From: Heterocephalus glaber | Lineage: Eukaryota > Chordata > Mammalia > Rodentia > Bathyergidae | Length of the DNA: 64,000 nucleotides | Assembly (NCBI RefSeq): GCF_000247695.1 | Contig: NW_004624734.1 | Coordinates: forward strand, 12,040,547 to 12,104,546 | Direction of reading: 5' to 3' | In this document: positions 55,873 to 64,000 of the stretch, piece by piece | Numbering within the stretch: position 1 is the first letter of the stretch | Layout: the number at the start of each line of letters is the position of its first letter | The notes under the pieces: model-generated | What the model was told of the DNA's origin: nothing | Databases searched by the model: none | Seen by the model: only the letters and a program-made list of their open reading frames with translations | Position numbers and translations under genes: made by a program

Positions 55873-56781
55873 CAGGTTGATACAGAGCCCCTATAACAAA
55901 TATGGAAAACTTTAGATTTGTTAGATATCCTGAAACTGCCTAAACTTCATTAAGATTTCAACTTTAAACCAGCAATCTAGATTGGTTATGTGATTACACA
56001 ATTTAAATTGTTCTCATAAGGAGTCTCATGCCAAATTCTCTTACACATTTGTAAATACACTAAATACCTAATATTCCCAGATTCCTTCTTACTACAGAAA
56101 CACTATTATTAAGGTTTAGATTTAAGCTTTCCATATCAATTCTTATTTTTCAGAATAGAAGGATACGAAGCATTGAGGATGGTGGCTACCATCTCAGTTT
56201 CCTTACATGAAGGCAGATGTTCTCCCAAAGAATTGAGATAATTTACAGCCAGAGATTTTGGTAGAACCTGAGATTTAAGGTTACACATGTGCTATCTTTC
56301 TAAATCCTCTTTTGCAAGTCCCTTTTAAAGTCAGGGATTTGAAAGTGTGAAGCATGCTGATTATGACTTACACATCCTAGTCTTCACATTATTGTGTAGC
56401 TTTTCAAGGGTCCATCTGTTCCTCGATTTGATGATTAGGTTTGCATATTTGGTCTCTAATGTATCCTATCTAACTCTAAAGATCATTGAGCTCCCTGGGA
56501 TCCAAAGAAATATATCACCACTTATGTATTTTCATTTGCAAATACCTCAGTATGTGTCTCTAACATACAGGAACTTTAAAAAGACACCCCAGTGCCATTA
56601 ATCCATTAGTATATCTAACAGAGTGAATAAGAATTACTTGATATCATATAATAGTCTATCCACCTCATTTCTCTGTCTTCTATTAAAAAGTTCTTTTAAA
56701 AAGTTCTTTTAAGGATGGGGTTAGGGACAGGGTTAGCATGCACCAAGCCCCCTACTATCTCTCCTCCACCAAAGTAAAAGC

Positions 56782-56869
56782 TTTTTTTTTTTTTTGGTAC
56801 CAGGGATCGAACTCAGGTCCTTGCGCTGGCACAGCAGGTGGCAAAACCACTGAGCTAAATCCCTGGCCC
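56782..56869 (-). mobile_element. ID-like SINE
   Basis: 14-T tract, GGTACCAGGGATCGAACTC to GAGCTAAATCCCTGGCCC. Confidence 0.91.
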
Positions 56870-57134
56870 TAAGGCTCTTTTTATAATTAGAGCAATCAGA
56901 ATCATGAGGTTGCATTTGGTTGATTTGTCTCTAAAATCTTTTAATCTATTGCAATTTCCAACCTTCTCAACACCATTGATTTGTTGAATAAACTGATTCT
57001 TACTTTTCTGTAATTTCTCACATTCTGGATTTGGCGGATTGCTTTCTAGATGGTGTGAAGTCTTTAAAAAATTTTTTAAAATCCCTTATTTCTAGTAGCA
57101 TGCTTGGTTAGATTGTTTCTTTTTTCAAGAATAC

Positions 57135-57290
57135 TGTATGGAGGGCATAGTGGCACATACCTGTAATCCCAGCACTGGAGAGGCTGAGTCAGGAGGATGG
57201 CTGTAAGTTCCAGGCCAGCCTGGGCTACGTAGTGAGTTCAAGGACAGCTTGAACTACATAGTGATGCCTTGTCTCAAAGAAAATAAAAAA
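57135..57290 (+). mobile_element. B1 SINE, quasi-dimeric
   Basis: GGGCATAGTGGCACATACC, CCAGCCTGGGCTACGTAG, GACAGCTTGAACTACATAG, GCCTTGTCTC. Confidence 0.88.
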
Positions 57291-57477
57291 GAATAGACAG
57301 GTGAATGTATTTTTCTACCAAAGAGCTTTGATCTTGATGGGACTTTGCATCCATCCTGGGATATTTTAAATGGCTTGCACCGTAAAAATAAAGACTGCTT
57401 GTAAAAATAAATGACTGCCTGTAAAAAAAAATGGTTTGAAGATGAACTTGTAGTCAAAACTCACGTAATAGATAACT

Positions 57478-57650
57478 TTTATTAAATGATTTTCTGGGCA
57501 AAACCAATGCTAAGCACTCCATGTATATGTTCACTTAAGCCTCTCAATAGCTTGCAGATGAGGAAACTAAAGCTTCGAGCATTTGATTAATTTCACCTAG
57601 TGAAAAATGAACAAATGACGGTATGAGGTTACGAGTGGAATTGGAATTCC
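57478..57650 (+). repeat. MIR-like fragment
   Basis: ATGCTAAGCACTCCATGTAT, GCAGATGAGGAAACTAAAGC core, ending near the NRDE2 promoter. Confidence 0.6.
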
Positions 57651-57719
57651 AATTTCCTAAACCCTTTCTACTTTTGAACAGTTCCATTGGCCATTGCCTG
57701 CAATTCCGGTTCTCACAAA

Positions 57720-57944
57720 GGCCTGAGGGTACCAACCACCAGGAAGCCCACCTCGTCCGCCCCGCCCCTCGCGCCCCGCCCCTCGGGTCCACTCCTTATT
57801 TTCCCTCCCCGCCCCTGGTCAAACCCCAGGAAGCGCCAAGAAAACCACACTTCCCGACGTGCACCGCGACACCAAAGGCCGACAATCGGCGGTCGCTGGC
57901 TGGCGCCATTTCCGTGGAGAGGAACGGCGTCGAGGCCCGTGATC
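57720..57944 (+). promoter_or_regulatory. NRDE2: NRDE2 CpG-island promoter and 5' UTR
   Basis: TATA-less GC-rich promoter. Three GC boxes of CCCCGCCCCT type lie at about 57759-57816, and a YY1-like CGCCATTTCC near 57904-57913, 35-40 bp before the ATG. The start site is not fixed by sequence, probably 57870-57920. The island extends to about 58250. Confidence 0.7.
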
Positions 57945-58008
57945 ATGGCGCTGTTCCCAGCGTTTGCGGGCGTTGGTGAGGCCCCCGGAAGTGGGGGCTC
58001 TAGGAAAG
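57945..58008 (+). CDS. NRDE2: NRDE2 coding exon 1 (partial gene)
   Basis: NRDE2 is a nuclear HAT-repeat protein that binds the exosome helicase MTR4 and limits RNA decay; it also aids splicing of some introns. This exon codes 21 residues, MALFPAFAGVGEAPGSGGSR then K, plus one base. It differs from the remembered human start mainly around residues 10-17. AAAG/GTAAGC at 58008/58009 is a strong donor in phase 1, so the next codon would begin with G, consistent with the Glu that follows SRK in human. A CCGGAAGTG ETS motif at 57985-57993 lies within the coding sequence. I did not find exon 2 (LDWLSNPSFC region), so it should lie beyond the right edge. The longer frame reading through the donor (57687-58328) is not the product. 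Confidence 0.9.
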
Positions 58009-58706
58009 GTAAGCATACAAAATGGCCAAAGAACGCATACGGCGAGGTTTATGGCGGTTTCTCTAGTCTAGGTCTGGGCCGTTGCCGTGAATTTGTTTAT
58101 TTCTTTGTATCCCAGGGTTCTCTGCGGCGCTGCAAAGCCTTGTGGGAAGGACTGCGGGCCTCCTTCGGGTGTGGGACACAAGCGCTCCTTCTGGGAGTAG
58201 GGTTGAACGGCTTGGGGCGGGGAGAAGAAAGACGGAGAAGGGTCCTTGGAACTCGAGCTAAGAGTTTACCATATTATCGGACCCCATCCTTTTGCCCAAG
58301 CCTCACTTTACCTTTAATAGGAAAATAATGGTATTGCACATTAAAAGTGACACCTGATGAAAATACTGCATGTTTTTATTTCGTATTTCTAACTTCTGTT
58401 TCACTTATTTCTGAAATGTTCATTAGGTTCCTATCTTTTGGCCCGCCTACTGCTAAGGATTAGGCTCCAAAACCAAGTCAGTTTCTTACCTGATGGGCAC
58501 AGCACGTAGTGAAAAGAACGAAATATTTTTTCTTAAGGATTTACTGTGTGCCAGTTTGCGGCATTGCTCATTTTGTTTCAGCCTCAGACATCTCAAAAGG
58601 GGTGCATGATTGAAGTAGTGAATTCATTTAAAAATTAGTTAATCCTAAACCATACATTTTATGTGGTGACAAAATTAGGACAAATTTAAAGATTCTAATT
58701 TAGGTG

Positions 58707-58787
58707 GTTTTTTGTTAGTACTGGGGATTTAACGCAGTGCCTTGTGCACGCTAAGCAAACACTGTATCGCTGAGTTACATCCCAGCC
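58707..58787 (-). repeat. Old ID-like SINE
   Basis: AGTACTGGGGATTTAACGC, GCTAAGCAAACACTGTATCGCTGAG. Confidence 0.7.
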
Positions 58788-58788
58788 A

Positions 58789-58896
58789 TTTTTTATTTTG
58801 GGGCAAGTTCTTGCTAAATTGCCAAGGCTGACCTTGAGATCCTTCTCATCCTTCTGAGCAGCTTGGATTACGGACGTGCATCACTGCAGCTGGCCT
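58789..58896 (-). repeat. Old B1-like SINE (B1-dID partner)
   Basis: TTTTATTTTGGGGCAAGTTC, CTTGCTAAATTGCCAAGGCTG, GGATTACGGACGTGCATCAC. With the ID-like unit to its left it forms a decayed reverse B1-dID. Confidence 0.7.
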
Positions 58897-59384
58897 TAAT
58901 TGGCTTTTATTCACGATTCTAGAATCAAGTGGTCTCAGAACCAGAACAAGTTCAACTTGTGGGCTGTAATGTGGTCAGACAACATTTTCCTTAGAAAATG
59001 GAAATGAGGTACAGGGACAGCTTAATTGATTATAGCTTGGTATTTTGCCTTGAGTCAGCTGGCCTGCTGTAGTTGACTGACCTCAGCTGCTGTGATTTCC
59101 TAAGACCTAACTATTTGTTGCAAGAATATTTTCTTATCCTGACACCAGGTTTCAGTTGATCTAGGCAAGCCTGGTTGTAGTTTGCCACTTAAGGATACAA
59201 GTGCACAGGGATTCTTAGTTTAAATTTAATTTAACAACCCCTTGTTACATCCTGTTTTAGCTCTTACATTTCTCTTTTTGTAACACTTTTCATTTTTGTG
59301 TATAATCTCTTATGTGGATAGTGTAATTGTAGTATTTACTAGACTAACTTCAGCAAGACCAGGGACAGTATTCATTGTAGCATA

Positions 59385-60038
59385 CACTGTGTGATAGAAA
59401 TATACTGTGAATGTGTGTAAATTAAAAATTTTTATCACAGTAAAAGACATACTGTCATTAATCTCTCAAAATACTTCCCTTTGCTTTAAATATACTTATC
59501 CCATCCTTTTTGGTACTTTCTTTTTTTTTGGTTTTGTTTTGTTTTTGGTACTGGGGATTGAACTCGGGACCTTGCACTTTTGAGGCAGGCGGTGGAACCA
59601 CTGAGCTAAATCCCTGGCCCCTTTTTGCTGCTTTCTTAAGCAGTTCTGGAAGTTCTCATTTGTGAATGTTTGCGTGGTGTGATAAAAAATTTGGTGAGTG
59701 CTGCTGCCATCTAACAGAAAGCCAGGCTCATAAAAACATTATGGTGTGTCTTTATGTTAGTCACTGGATCTAGCACTATGGGACTTTGGGCTCTTAAAGT
59801 AAAAATGACCATGAAAGATAAAAGCTTTGTATCAATTCAAGACATCAAGGCAGCCATGATAGCACAACTAAAGATACTCATGAAAGAGGATTTCCAGAAC
59901 TGCTTGAAGAAATGGGAAGAATGATGAAATAAGGGTGTTTGAAGTGAAGGGAAAAATTGTGAAGGGGATTAACGTCAATGTGTCTTACTGTAAATAAATT
60001 TTTTCAAATTTGCCATATTTTTTTGATCATACCTCATA
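59385..60038 (+). mobile_element. Palindromic mariner-derived element, copy 2
   Basis: TA dinucleotides at 59383-59384 and 60039-60040. The left arm (CACAGTAAAAGACATACTG, CTTATCCCATCC, TAAGCAGTTCTGGAAG) is the inverted copy of the right arm (CCAGAACTGCTTGAAG, AATGTGTCTTACTGTAAAT). The right half codes a decayed mariner transposase C-terminus in the plus sense, with readable IKAAMIAQLK and EDFQNCLKKW. About 550 bp without its ID insertion, close to copy 1. Confidence 0.75.
59519..59620 (-). mobile_element. ID-like SINE in the palindromic element
   Basis: (TTTTG) tail, GGTACTGGGGATTGAACTCG to GAGCTAAATCCCTGGCCC. CTTTTTGGTACTTTC and CTTTTTGCTGCTTTC are its duplication. Confidence 0.9.
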
Positions 60039-60039
60039 C

Positions 60040-60900
60040 TTAGCTTCTAGCACAGGTCTAAAATACAGTAAGTGTTCCATGAGTATTTGCTGGATGTACA
60101 GAGCAATAATAAGTACATAACAATGTGTTGCTTGAACAAGCCTGAAAAAATAACAGTACAAGGTAAGATGTTATAGATGTCACAGGGATAATAACTTCTA
60201 ATGGAAAATTCAAAGCTTTATGCAGGACCTAACTTTTGGGATGGGTTTTAAGATGGTAGGATTTGGATGAATAGAGATAATGGAGAGGGATTCTAGGGTC
60301 TTCAAAGGTCTGTAAAAAAAAAAAAGCAAGATGTGTGCAGAAAACTGGAAATGATCCAGTTTGTTTGGAGTTATGACTGGGGCTGGTGGTAAGGGAGTAC
60401 AGTGGCCTCTAATATCAGGTCAAAGGTTTATTTTATTTTGGGAGGTTTACAATTGAAGGTTTACCTGGGCTGTTACTCTTGTCATTTAGTATTTATTGTA
60501 CATTCTCTGAGTATCTAGCATCGGTAGTGTATGTAGAAGTGCCTTTATAAAATACTAAATTTTGAACACTGTTATTAGGCATAACGAAATTAACTATAAT
60601 TCTTTATATCATTTAACTAGAAGTCAATATACAGCTTTTCCAAGATGTCTCAGAAATGGCTTTTTACAGTTGGTTTGCTCAAGTCAGGATCCGAAAGAAG
60701 TCAGGATGCACATTGCATTTTGTAGATATATATCTCTTAATGTAAAATAGTTTACATTAGATATCTCTTTAATGTAAAATAGTTTTTCTCCCTCCTCTTC
60801 TGCTTTGTTTCTGTTATTTGTTTGAGGAAACTGGGCATTTGTCCACAAGACATTTTCCAACAAATCTTCATGGTAGTTTTTTGGTTTTGTTTTACCTTTT
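60040..60900. other. NRDE2 intron, nothing recognised
   Basis: AT-rich unique sequence. A local repeat of ATATCTCTTAATGTAAAATAG occurs near 60727-60782. No exon signal. Confidence 0.4.
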
Positions 60901-60921
60901 TTTTTTCTTCATGGTGTCATT

Positions 60922-61005
60922 TTTTTTTTTTTTTTTGGTGCTGGGGATGAGACTCGGGACCTTGTATTTGGGAGGCAGGCAGCAGCACCACTGAGCCACC
61001 CTGCA
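60922..61005 (-). mobile_element. ID-like SINE, 5' end altered
   Basis: Poly-T, GGTGCTGGGGATGAGACTCG, CACTGAGCCACC then CTGCA instead of the usual AAATCCCCGGCCC. Perfect flanks CTTCATGGTGTCATT at 60907-60921 and 61006-61020. Confidence 0.88.
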
Positions 61006-61088
61006 CTTCATGGTGTCATTCAACATGCTTCTCCCAGTATTTTCTGTAAGCTGGTCATTAGATCTAGAGAACTGATTAGAGTCACGTC

Positions 61089-61114
61089 TAATTATTATTA
61101 TTATTATTATTATT
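61089..61114. repeat. (ATT)n microsatellite
   Basis: About eight ATT units. Confidence 0.92.
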
Positions 61115-61377
61115 TTTGGTGAAAATGCCTTGTTGGGAGTGTGGTGCATTTGCTGTTAAATCATCTCAGGAGAATGTGCTAGCCAGTTTTCTCTTTCAGT
61201 GATACTAAGATTGATCAGTAGGTTTATATTTTTGTAGCCTCGCTCATCCGTTAGGAAGCTGCCCATCCATCAGCCTTTTACATAACGATTTTTGCAGCCA
61301 TTTATGTTCAGTGCTTAATCTATTATTTCATTGAAGTTGGAAAATTGTTATATTCTAATTTTATCACTCTTCCTATT

Positions 61378-61456
61378 TTTTTTTGCCATACTGGGGATCG
61401 AACTCAACCTTGTGCTTGCCAGGCTGGCGTGGTGGCATTGAGCTACATCCCCTGCT
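61378..61456 (-). mobile_element. ID-like SINE
   Basis: CATACTGGGGATCGAACTC to GAGCTACATCCCCTG. CTCTTCCTATTTTT and GCTCTTCCTATATTTTT flank it. Confidence 0.82.
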
Positions 61457-61976
61457 CTTCCTATATTTTTTAAGCATCAGTTATTCTATAAAGAACTCTT
61501 AGAATACCCTGAAATATAACTCAGGCAGGAAATGACAGGATGAATGCTGGATTCATTCCTTTTGTCTTTTTTTTTACAATAATGAGTTGCAATCCTACCA
61601 ACTTCTAAAGGTGACTATTATGAGCTTTTTTTACGAGCTTTTTTTTTGTTTTATTATGAACTCGTGAATTCTTAACATATTTATATTTCAACCCATTGTG
61701 GATAGTATTTTTCTAATACTGAAATTGCCCCATCTTTGGCTAATGGGAGCCTAGTTGAGTTGGTGTCTGTCTGCTTTTGCCATGACCTAGTCATCTTTAA
61801 TAGCTTCTTTGCTTTCTAACCTAAGAGATGTCCAGGGCTCAACACTTATATGTTCTCTAATGGCCTGGAGTTGGCCATCTCTCCAGGGAACCCAGATCTC
61901 TTTTGGTGGAAAATGGGATAGCTATATTAAAAGCACAAACTGGGTGTTTGGGATATCATCACTGCTGGCTCTAGGC

Positions 61977-62055
61977 CAGTGATGGCTAACCTTTGGAGCT
62001 TTCAGAGATACAAACAGCCTGCTTCGACATGTGTGCCATAGGTTCACCACCACTG
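61977..62055. mobile_element. hAT-superfamily miniature element with 8-bp duplication
   Basis: Terminal inverted repeats CAGTGATGGCTAACCT and, inverted from the right end, CAGTGGTGGTGAACCT (13 of 16). Flanking 8-mers CTCTAGGC (61969-61976) and CTCTAGAC (62056-62063) match at 7 of 8, the size hAT elements make. Only 79 bp long, an internally deleted non-autonomous copy. The termini resemble hAT families known for patchy distribution among tetrapods; that link is from memory. Confidence 0.72.
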
Positions 62056-62574
62056 CTCTAGACCTTTTCAGTGGAGAGACCCAGGAAGAGGAAAATGCCT
62101 CATGAATTCATATTGATCTTTCCAGTCTAAATCTAAGATTATGAGGTTTTTACTGAAGTTATTTCATTTGACCCACTTACGCTGAGGGTTGCAGTGTTTT
62201 GGATTTTTGGATGAAATTTGTATATGTTACTTGGAAAAGTAAAAGGAAGAAGAATTTGAAGAGAAAAATTTTTATTATGTTCCATTATTTATGTGCCATT
62301 CCAGAAATGGACCACTAGGCAAAAAGAGTTTTTGTGTTTGTTTTCTCTGTGCAGAAAATCTTTATTCCTAGGGCTATCACACAATTATGTGTATGTTCAA
62401 AATAAAAGTATTAATCTGACATACTAATAGTTTCAGATTTTTAAAGTACATTTTTGTTAATTGATGGTATCCTTGTCTTTCTTAAATACATGCTATTCTG
62501 AATTTATCTTAGGCCCTGAAGATCACTCTGACTGGCAGAGTGTAGAGATCTCCCTTATTTCTTTATACTCGTGC

Positions 62575-62690
62575 ACAGACTATTCAACCAGTCCCCTATT
62601 AAGGACATTTGGACTCTTTCCAGTTTTTTGCTATTATAAGTAGAAGCACTGTACTTTTGGCCTTTAAAATGTTATTTTTAAAAAGTAAGG
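62575..62690 (-). repeat. Old L1-type fragment
   Basis: ATTCAACCAGTCCCCTATTAAGGACATTTGG and CCAGTTTTTTGCTATTATAAG are antisense L1 landmarks. Confidence 0.6.
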
Positions 62691-62869
62691 TATTGTTAAT
62701 AGTAGTGAGTGCAGAATTCTGATTTAAAAAACATTAAACTCCCAGACTGGAAAGGCCAGCGATCCCTGCTCTCCTGTGTTTAGGTATTGATAAGCACTAG
62801 GCCAGCACTAAGGCAGGCATTGCACTCAGTGAGGGGCCCAGGAGAGCTCTATTCAGCACTGCTCATTCC

Positions 62870-62951
62870 TTTTTTTTTGTATTGGGGATTGAACTCAGGA
62901 CCTTGCACTTGCAAGGCAGGCTCAGTGCCACTGAGCTAAATCCCTGGCTTC
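62870..62951 (-). mobile_element. ID-like SINE
   Basis: GTATTGGGGATTGAACTC to GAGCTAAATCCCTGGC. CACTGCTCATTC on both sides. Confidence 0.9.
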
Positions 62952-63509
62952 AACACTGCTCATTCTTTCAACAAATAGGTACATAGAGAGGCCATTGTGT
63001 CAGGATCAGCAGAGAACCCCCGATTTTTGATTCCTCCAATTCTTGAGCATTTCTCTATCCTCAAGATTGTTTATTAAGATTGTGTGCCCTAAAATATTGT
63101 TGCTTATGAGTCAAATACTTGAACAGATTTGAGATAGAACATGGCATATCTGTTCACTTAATGTCCATAATAATATACAGAGCAGGCGTATTACCCATAT
63201 TTGGGGAAAAAACTAAATTATCCCCCTCCCCCCAACCTGGTCTTCCTGTGTCTACATGTGAGAAAATAGTACCATCACTCACCCAAACCAAAACATAGAC
63301 AGACACCATGACTGCCTTGTTCCCATTCAGTTCTTTAGTCCTCACAAGCAGCTCTGCAGTCCATTAGTTTCTTTATGTTCATAGTTTCACCACCACTACT
63401 TCACTTTTGCCATAGTCATCCCTGGATTACTACAACAGCCTCCTAAAATAGTCTCCGCTCTTTACTCCTACCTTCACTTCCTGAACCATTCCACACTGGA
63501 ATAAGAATG

Positions 63510-63610
63510 TTTGCTTGTTTGTTTGTTTGTTTTGGTACGTACCGGGGATTGAACTTGGGTCCTTGCACTTGTGGGGCAGGTGGCAGAACCACTAGCTAAA
63601 TCCCCAGCCC
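63510..63610 (-). mobile_element. ID-like SINE with (GTTT)n tail
   Basis: GTTTGTTTGTTT tail, GTACCGGGGATTGAACTTG to CTAGCTAAATCCCCAGCCC. TGGAATAAGAAT on both sides. Confidence 0.9.
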
Positions 63611-63654
63611 TGGAATAAGAATTTTTAAATGTATTAATTTAAAAACACTGTGTA

Positions 63655-63860
63655 CCACTCACTGGTTTAAATGCTTTACAAATATTAGCTCTCTGACTCA
63701 TAACAACCCTATGAAGTCAATACTGTTACTTGAATTTTTATGGAGGGGGAGATGGAGGTACAGGACCAATACTTGTCCAAGCACCTGTGGCTAGTAAGTC
63801 GCAGAGCCAAGGTTTGAGTTCAGGCAGTCTAGCCTCAAGCGCCTTAAACACTGTTCTTAT
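63655..63860 (+). repeat. MIR
   Basis: CCACTCACTGGTTTAAATGC, ACAACCCTATGAAGTCAATA, GTCCAAGCACCTGTGGCTAG, then TTTGAGTTCAGGCAGTCTAG: nearly the whole MIR plan. Confidence 0.82.
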
Positions 63861-63940
63861 GAACACTAGATGTGGTTTTATCACTCTTGCTCAGAACTCT
63901 CCGAATGTCTGTCCACTGAGCTTAGGGTAAACCAAAACGT

Positions 63941-64000
<60 letters not shown>
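63941..64000. repeat. (GT)n microsatellite running off the window
   Basis: Uninterrupted GT repeat from about 63943 to the end of the window; full length unknown. Confidence 0.95.

Larger units (their letters stand above)
58009..64000 (+). other. NRDE2: NRDE2 intron 1, 5' part
   Basis: From the exon 1 donor to the window end. It holds only repeats and unique non-coding DNA; no segment translates to the expected NRDE2 exon 2. Confidence 0.7.

Noticed and set aside
57687..58328. 213-codon frame across NRDE2 exon 1
   Set aside because: It is in a different frame from, or reads through, the exon 1 donor GTAAGC and is not the NRDE2 protein.
62461..62643. Possible NRDE2 exon 2 (GPEDHSDWQS-like translation)
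   Set aside because: Superficial similarity to the expected DWL region only; the flanks lack an acceptor and the segment overlaps an old L1 fragment.
2831..63610. Many tRNA-like units with A and B boxes as possible tRNA genes
   Set aside because: Each has an A-tail, flanking target duplications and a non-tRNA 3' part (GGTACC), and none closes an acceptor stem. They are ID-like SINEs.
8900..64000. Regularly spaced repeats as a CRISPR-like array or a new repeat system
   Set aside because: The repeats lie in both orientations, are irregularly spaced, and each has its own target duplication: retroposed SINEs.

Overview
The window is nuclear DNA from a mammal, almost certainly a non-murid rodent. 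Two CpG-island promoters with recognisable first exons flank about 57 kb of repeat-dense intergenic DNA. The rodent call rests on the SINEs. There are dozens of young tRNA-derived ID-like elements of about 85 bp (A box TTAGCTCAGTGG, B box GTTCGATCCCC, then GGTACC and an A-tail), quasi-dimeric B1 elements, and B1-dID composites (7SL-derived B1 joined to an ID-like unit). B1-dID is known from squirrel-, beaver-, kangaroo-rat- and dormouse-like lineages. I cannot fix the species.

Genes. At the left edge, on the minus strand, lie the promoter, 5' UTR and start-codon exon of calmodulin 1 (CALM1): a TATA box, a GC-rich 5' UTR, and an ATG followed at once by a splice donor, because CALM1 exon 1 codes only the initiator Met. 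At 57.9 kb on the plus strand lies coding exon 1 of NRDE2 (MALFPAFAG...), ending at a GTAAGC donor. The two genes point away from each other, as CALM1 and NRDE2 do in human 14q32, so the window is the CALM1-NRDE2 intergenic interval plus the first introns of both genes. A third CpG island at 14.6-15.3 kb looks like a promoter of a transcript I cannot identify.

The only complete protein-coding frame is an intronless copy of NDUFB11 (mitochondrial complex I) on the minus strand at 51.8-52.3 kb. It is a retrocopy with a decayed poly(A) tail, a 17-bp target-site duplication at an L1-endonuclease-like site, an undisrupted frame and about 250 bp of GC-rich upstream sequence inside the duplications.

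Layout: 1-1.6 kb CALM1 promoter; 1.7-14.6 kb SINE-rich intergenic DNA with a dimeric L1 3' end at 11.3-11.9 kb; 14.6-15.3 kb orphan CpG island; 15.3-35 kb MaLR LTRs, L2/MIR fossils and two truncated L1 3' ends (21.0-21.9 and 22.8-23.6 kb); 35.2-38.3 and 41.0-42.8 kb SINE-poor stretches that may hold regulatory elements; 43-51 kb dense SINEs, a mariner-derived palindromic element (48.7-49.6 kb) and a MaLR LTR; 51.7-52.5 kb NDUFB11 retrocopy; 57.7-58.3 kb NRDE2 promoter and exon 1; 59.4-60.0 kb a second palindromic mariner element; 62.0 kb a 79-bp hAT miniature element with an 8-bp target duplication; then L1, ID and MIR fragments and a GT microsatellite running off the end.

I see no operon, CRISPR array, phage or dedicated new defence or metabolic system. 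The unusual content is transposon structure, the intact retrocopy and the orphan CpG island. SINE boundaries are read by eye and may be off by a few bases. Family names come from remembered consensus sequences, not from a search.
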